This document shows, piece by piece, positions 63,675-64,000 of a stretch of 64,000 bases of DNA. Every line of letters begins with the position of its first letter. Position 1 is the first letter of the stretch. The DNA comes from Polaribacter sp. WD7 (GTDB lineage Bacteria; Bacteroidota; Bacteroidia; Flavobacteriales; Flavobacteriaceae), in assembly GCF_003335085.1 (NCBI RefSeq), contig NZ_QPEJ01000016.1, forward strand, positions 310,001 to 374,000, read 5' to 3'. A program made the translations under genes and the position numbers. A model generated the notes under the pieces. It had not been told where the DNA came from, made no database searches, and saw only the letters and a program-made list of their open reading frames with translations.

Positions 63675-64000
63675 ATGGCTACAGTTATAAATATGCCACG
63701 CTTAAGCGACACTATGGAAGAAGGTGTTGTGGCACAATGGTTAGTAAAAGTTGGAGATAAAGTTGAAGAGGGTGATATTTTAGCAGAAATTGAAACCGAT
63801 AAGGCTACAATGGAATTTGAATCTTTTCATGAAGGTACTTTATTGCACATTGGTATCCAAGAAGGTGAAACTTCTCCTGTTGACAAATTATTAGCCATTA
63901 TTGGTGAAGAAGGCGAAGATATTTCTGGATTATTAAATGGAGATAGTACACCTGCTAAAGCAGAAACAGAACAAGAAACCAAAGAAGAAAAATCTACTAC
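63675..64000 (+). CDS. Dihydrolipoamide acetyltransferase E2 of pyruvate dehydrogenase, N-terminal part
   Basis: The first 108 codons of a gene that runs off the right edge. The N-terminus M-P-R-L-S-D-T-M-E-E-G and E-T-D-K-A-T-M-E form a biotinyl/lipoyl domain with K43 as the likely lipoylated lysine. An acidic, alanine/glutamate-rich linker begins near residue 90. It starts three bases after pdhA, so both are one unit. Confidence 0.95.
   Translation, partial: MATVINMPRLSDTMEEGVVAQWLVKVGDKVEEGDILAEIETDKATMEFESFHEGTLLHIGIQEGETSPVDKLLAIIGEEGEDISGLLNGDSTPAKAETEQETKEEKST

Noticed and set aside
1..64000. CRISPR arrays, prophage, integrases and insertion sequences
   Set aside because: No regularly spaced repeats, transposase or phage structural genes were seen. 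The repeat elements described are short and non-coding.

Overview
The window looks like chromosomal DNA from a Bacteroidota bacterium of the family Flavobacteriaceae, probably marine (Polaribacter/Tenacibaculum-like; the genus is a guess). The evidence is low GC with A/T-rich codon choice, several start-proximal TAnnTTTG (-7) promoter elements, little Shine-Dalgarno signal, many lipoproteins and TonB-linked proteins, and lineage-typical genes: the SerB-SerA fusion, PafA phosphatase, DUF2853, NDH-2 and CtlX. I see no prophage, transposase, CRISPR array or rRNA.

Layout. 1-9.2 kb: SRPBCC fragment, pyrE, divergent NUDIX gene, SulP transporter; then a minus-strand ddl-coaD-TonB/MORN-M14 peptidase group, and PASTA protein with RluA synthase. 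9.2-17 kb: DUF2892 and Crp/Fnr genes, an SDR gene, an arsenic-type cluster (arsR, ArsC-like phosphatase, DUF6428, Crp/Fnr) without an efflux pump, and a five-gene ECF sigma unit (sigma factor, membrane protein likely acting as anti-sigma, lipoprotein with an internal duplication, Spy/CpxP-like protein, outer-membrane barrel). 17-25.5 kb: yaaA, sdaA, DUF2853, dnaK, NDH-2 with two small membrane proteins, and a decayed AraC/GyrI regulator. 25.7-30.9 kb: PF03640 lipoprotein, TonB-dependent receptor and a DUF2141-DUF2306-TPR unit. 30.9-36.9 kb: a tightly packed kynurenine operon (kynU, S41 peptidase, kmo, DUF1697, haaO, acmsd). 37-50 kb: NlpC/P60 lipoprotein, SerB-SerA fusion, UbiA-like protein, gcvP, YpdA, jelly-roll-like lipoprotein, GltB-like FMN protein, rpmE2. 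49-64 kb: glutaminyl cyclase, lipoproteins, amidohydrolase, SDR, SprT, DUF389, CIA30, tRNA-Lys, MlaF/MlaE, PafA, CtlX, VanX-like peptidase, and pdhA with the start of the E2 gene.

How it fits together. Most genes are housekeeping: amino-acid (serine, glycine, tryptophan catabolism), cell-wall and central carbon metabolism. The most interesting signals are non-coding. The TonB receptor and the DUF2141 operon, 2.4 kb apart, each carry two CAAYTCRGTW repeats exactly 21 bp apart, and in both cases 31 bp separate the second repeat from a matching -7-like element. This points to one unseen, perhaps LytTR-type, regulator controlling both. Two interspersed repeat families (one with two copies, one with a single copy) lie in intergenic DNA. 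The dnaK upstream region has a sigma54-spaced promoter candidate, and a Crp-like dyad sits in an activator-like position ahead of the DUF2892 gene. The AraC/GyrI gene is a clear pseudogene with one frameshift and one nonsense codon.
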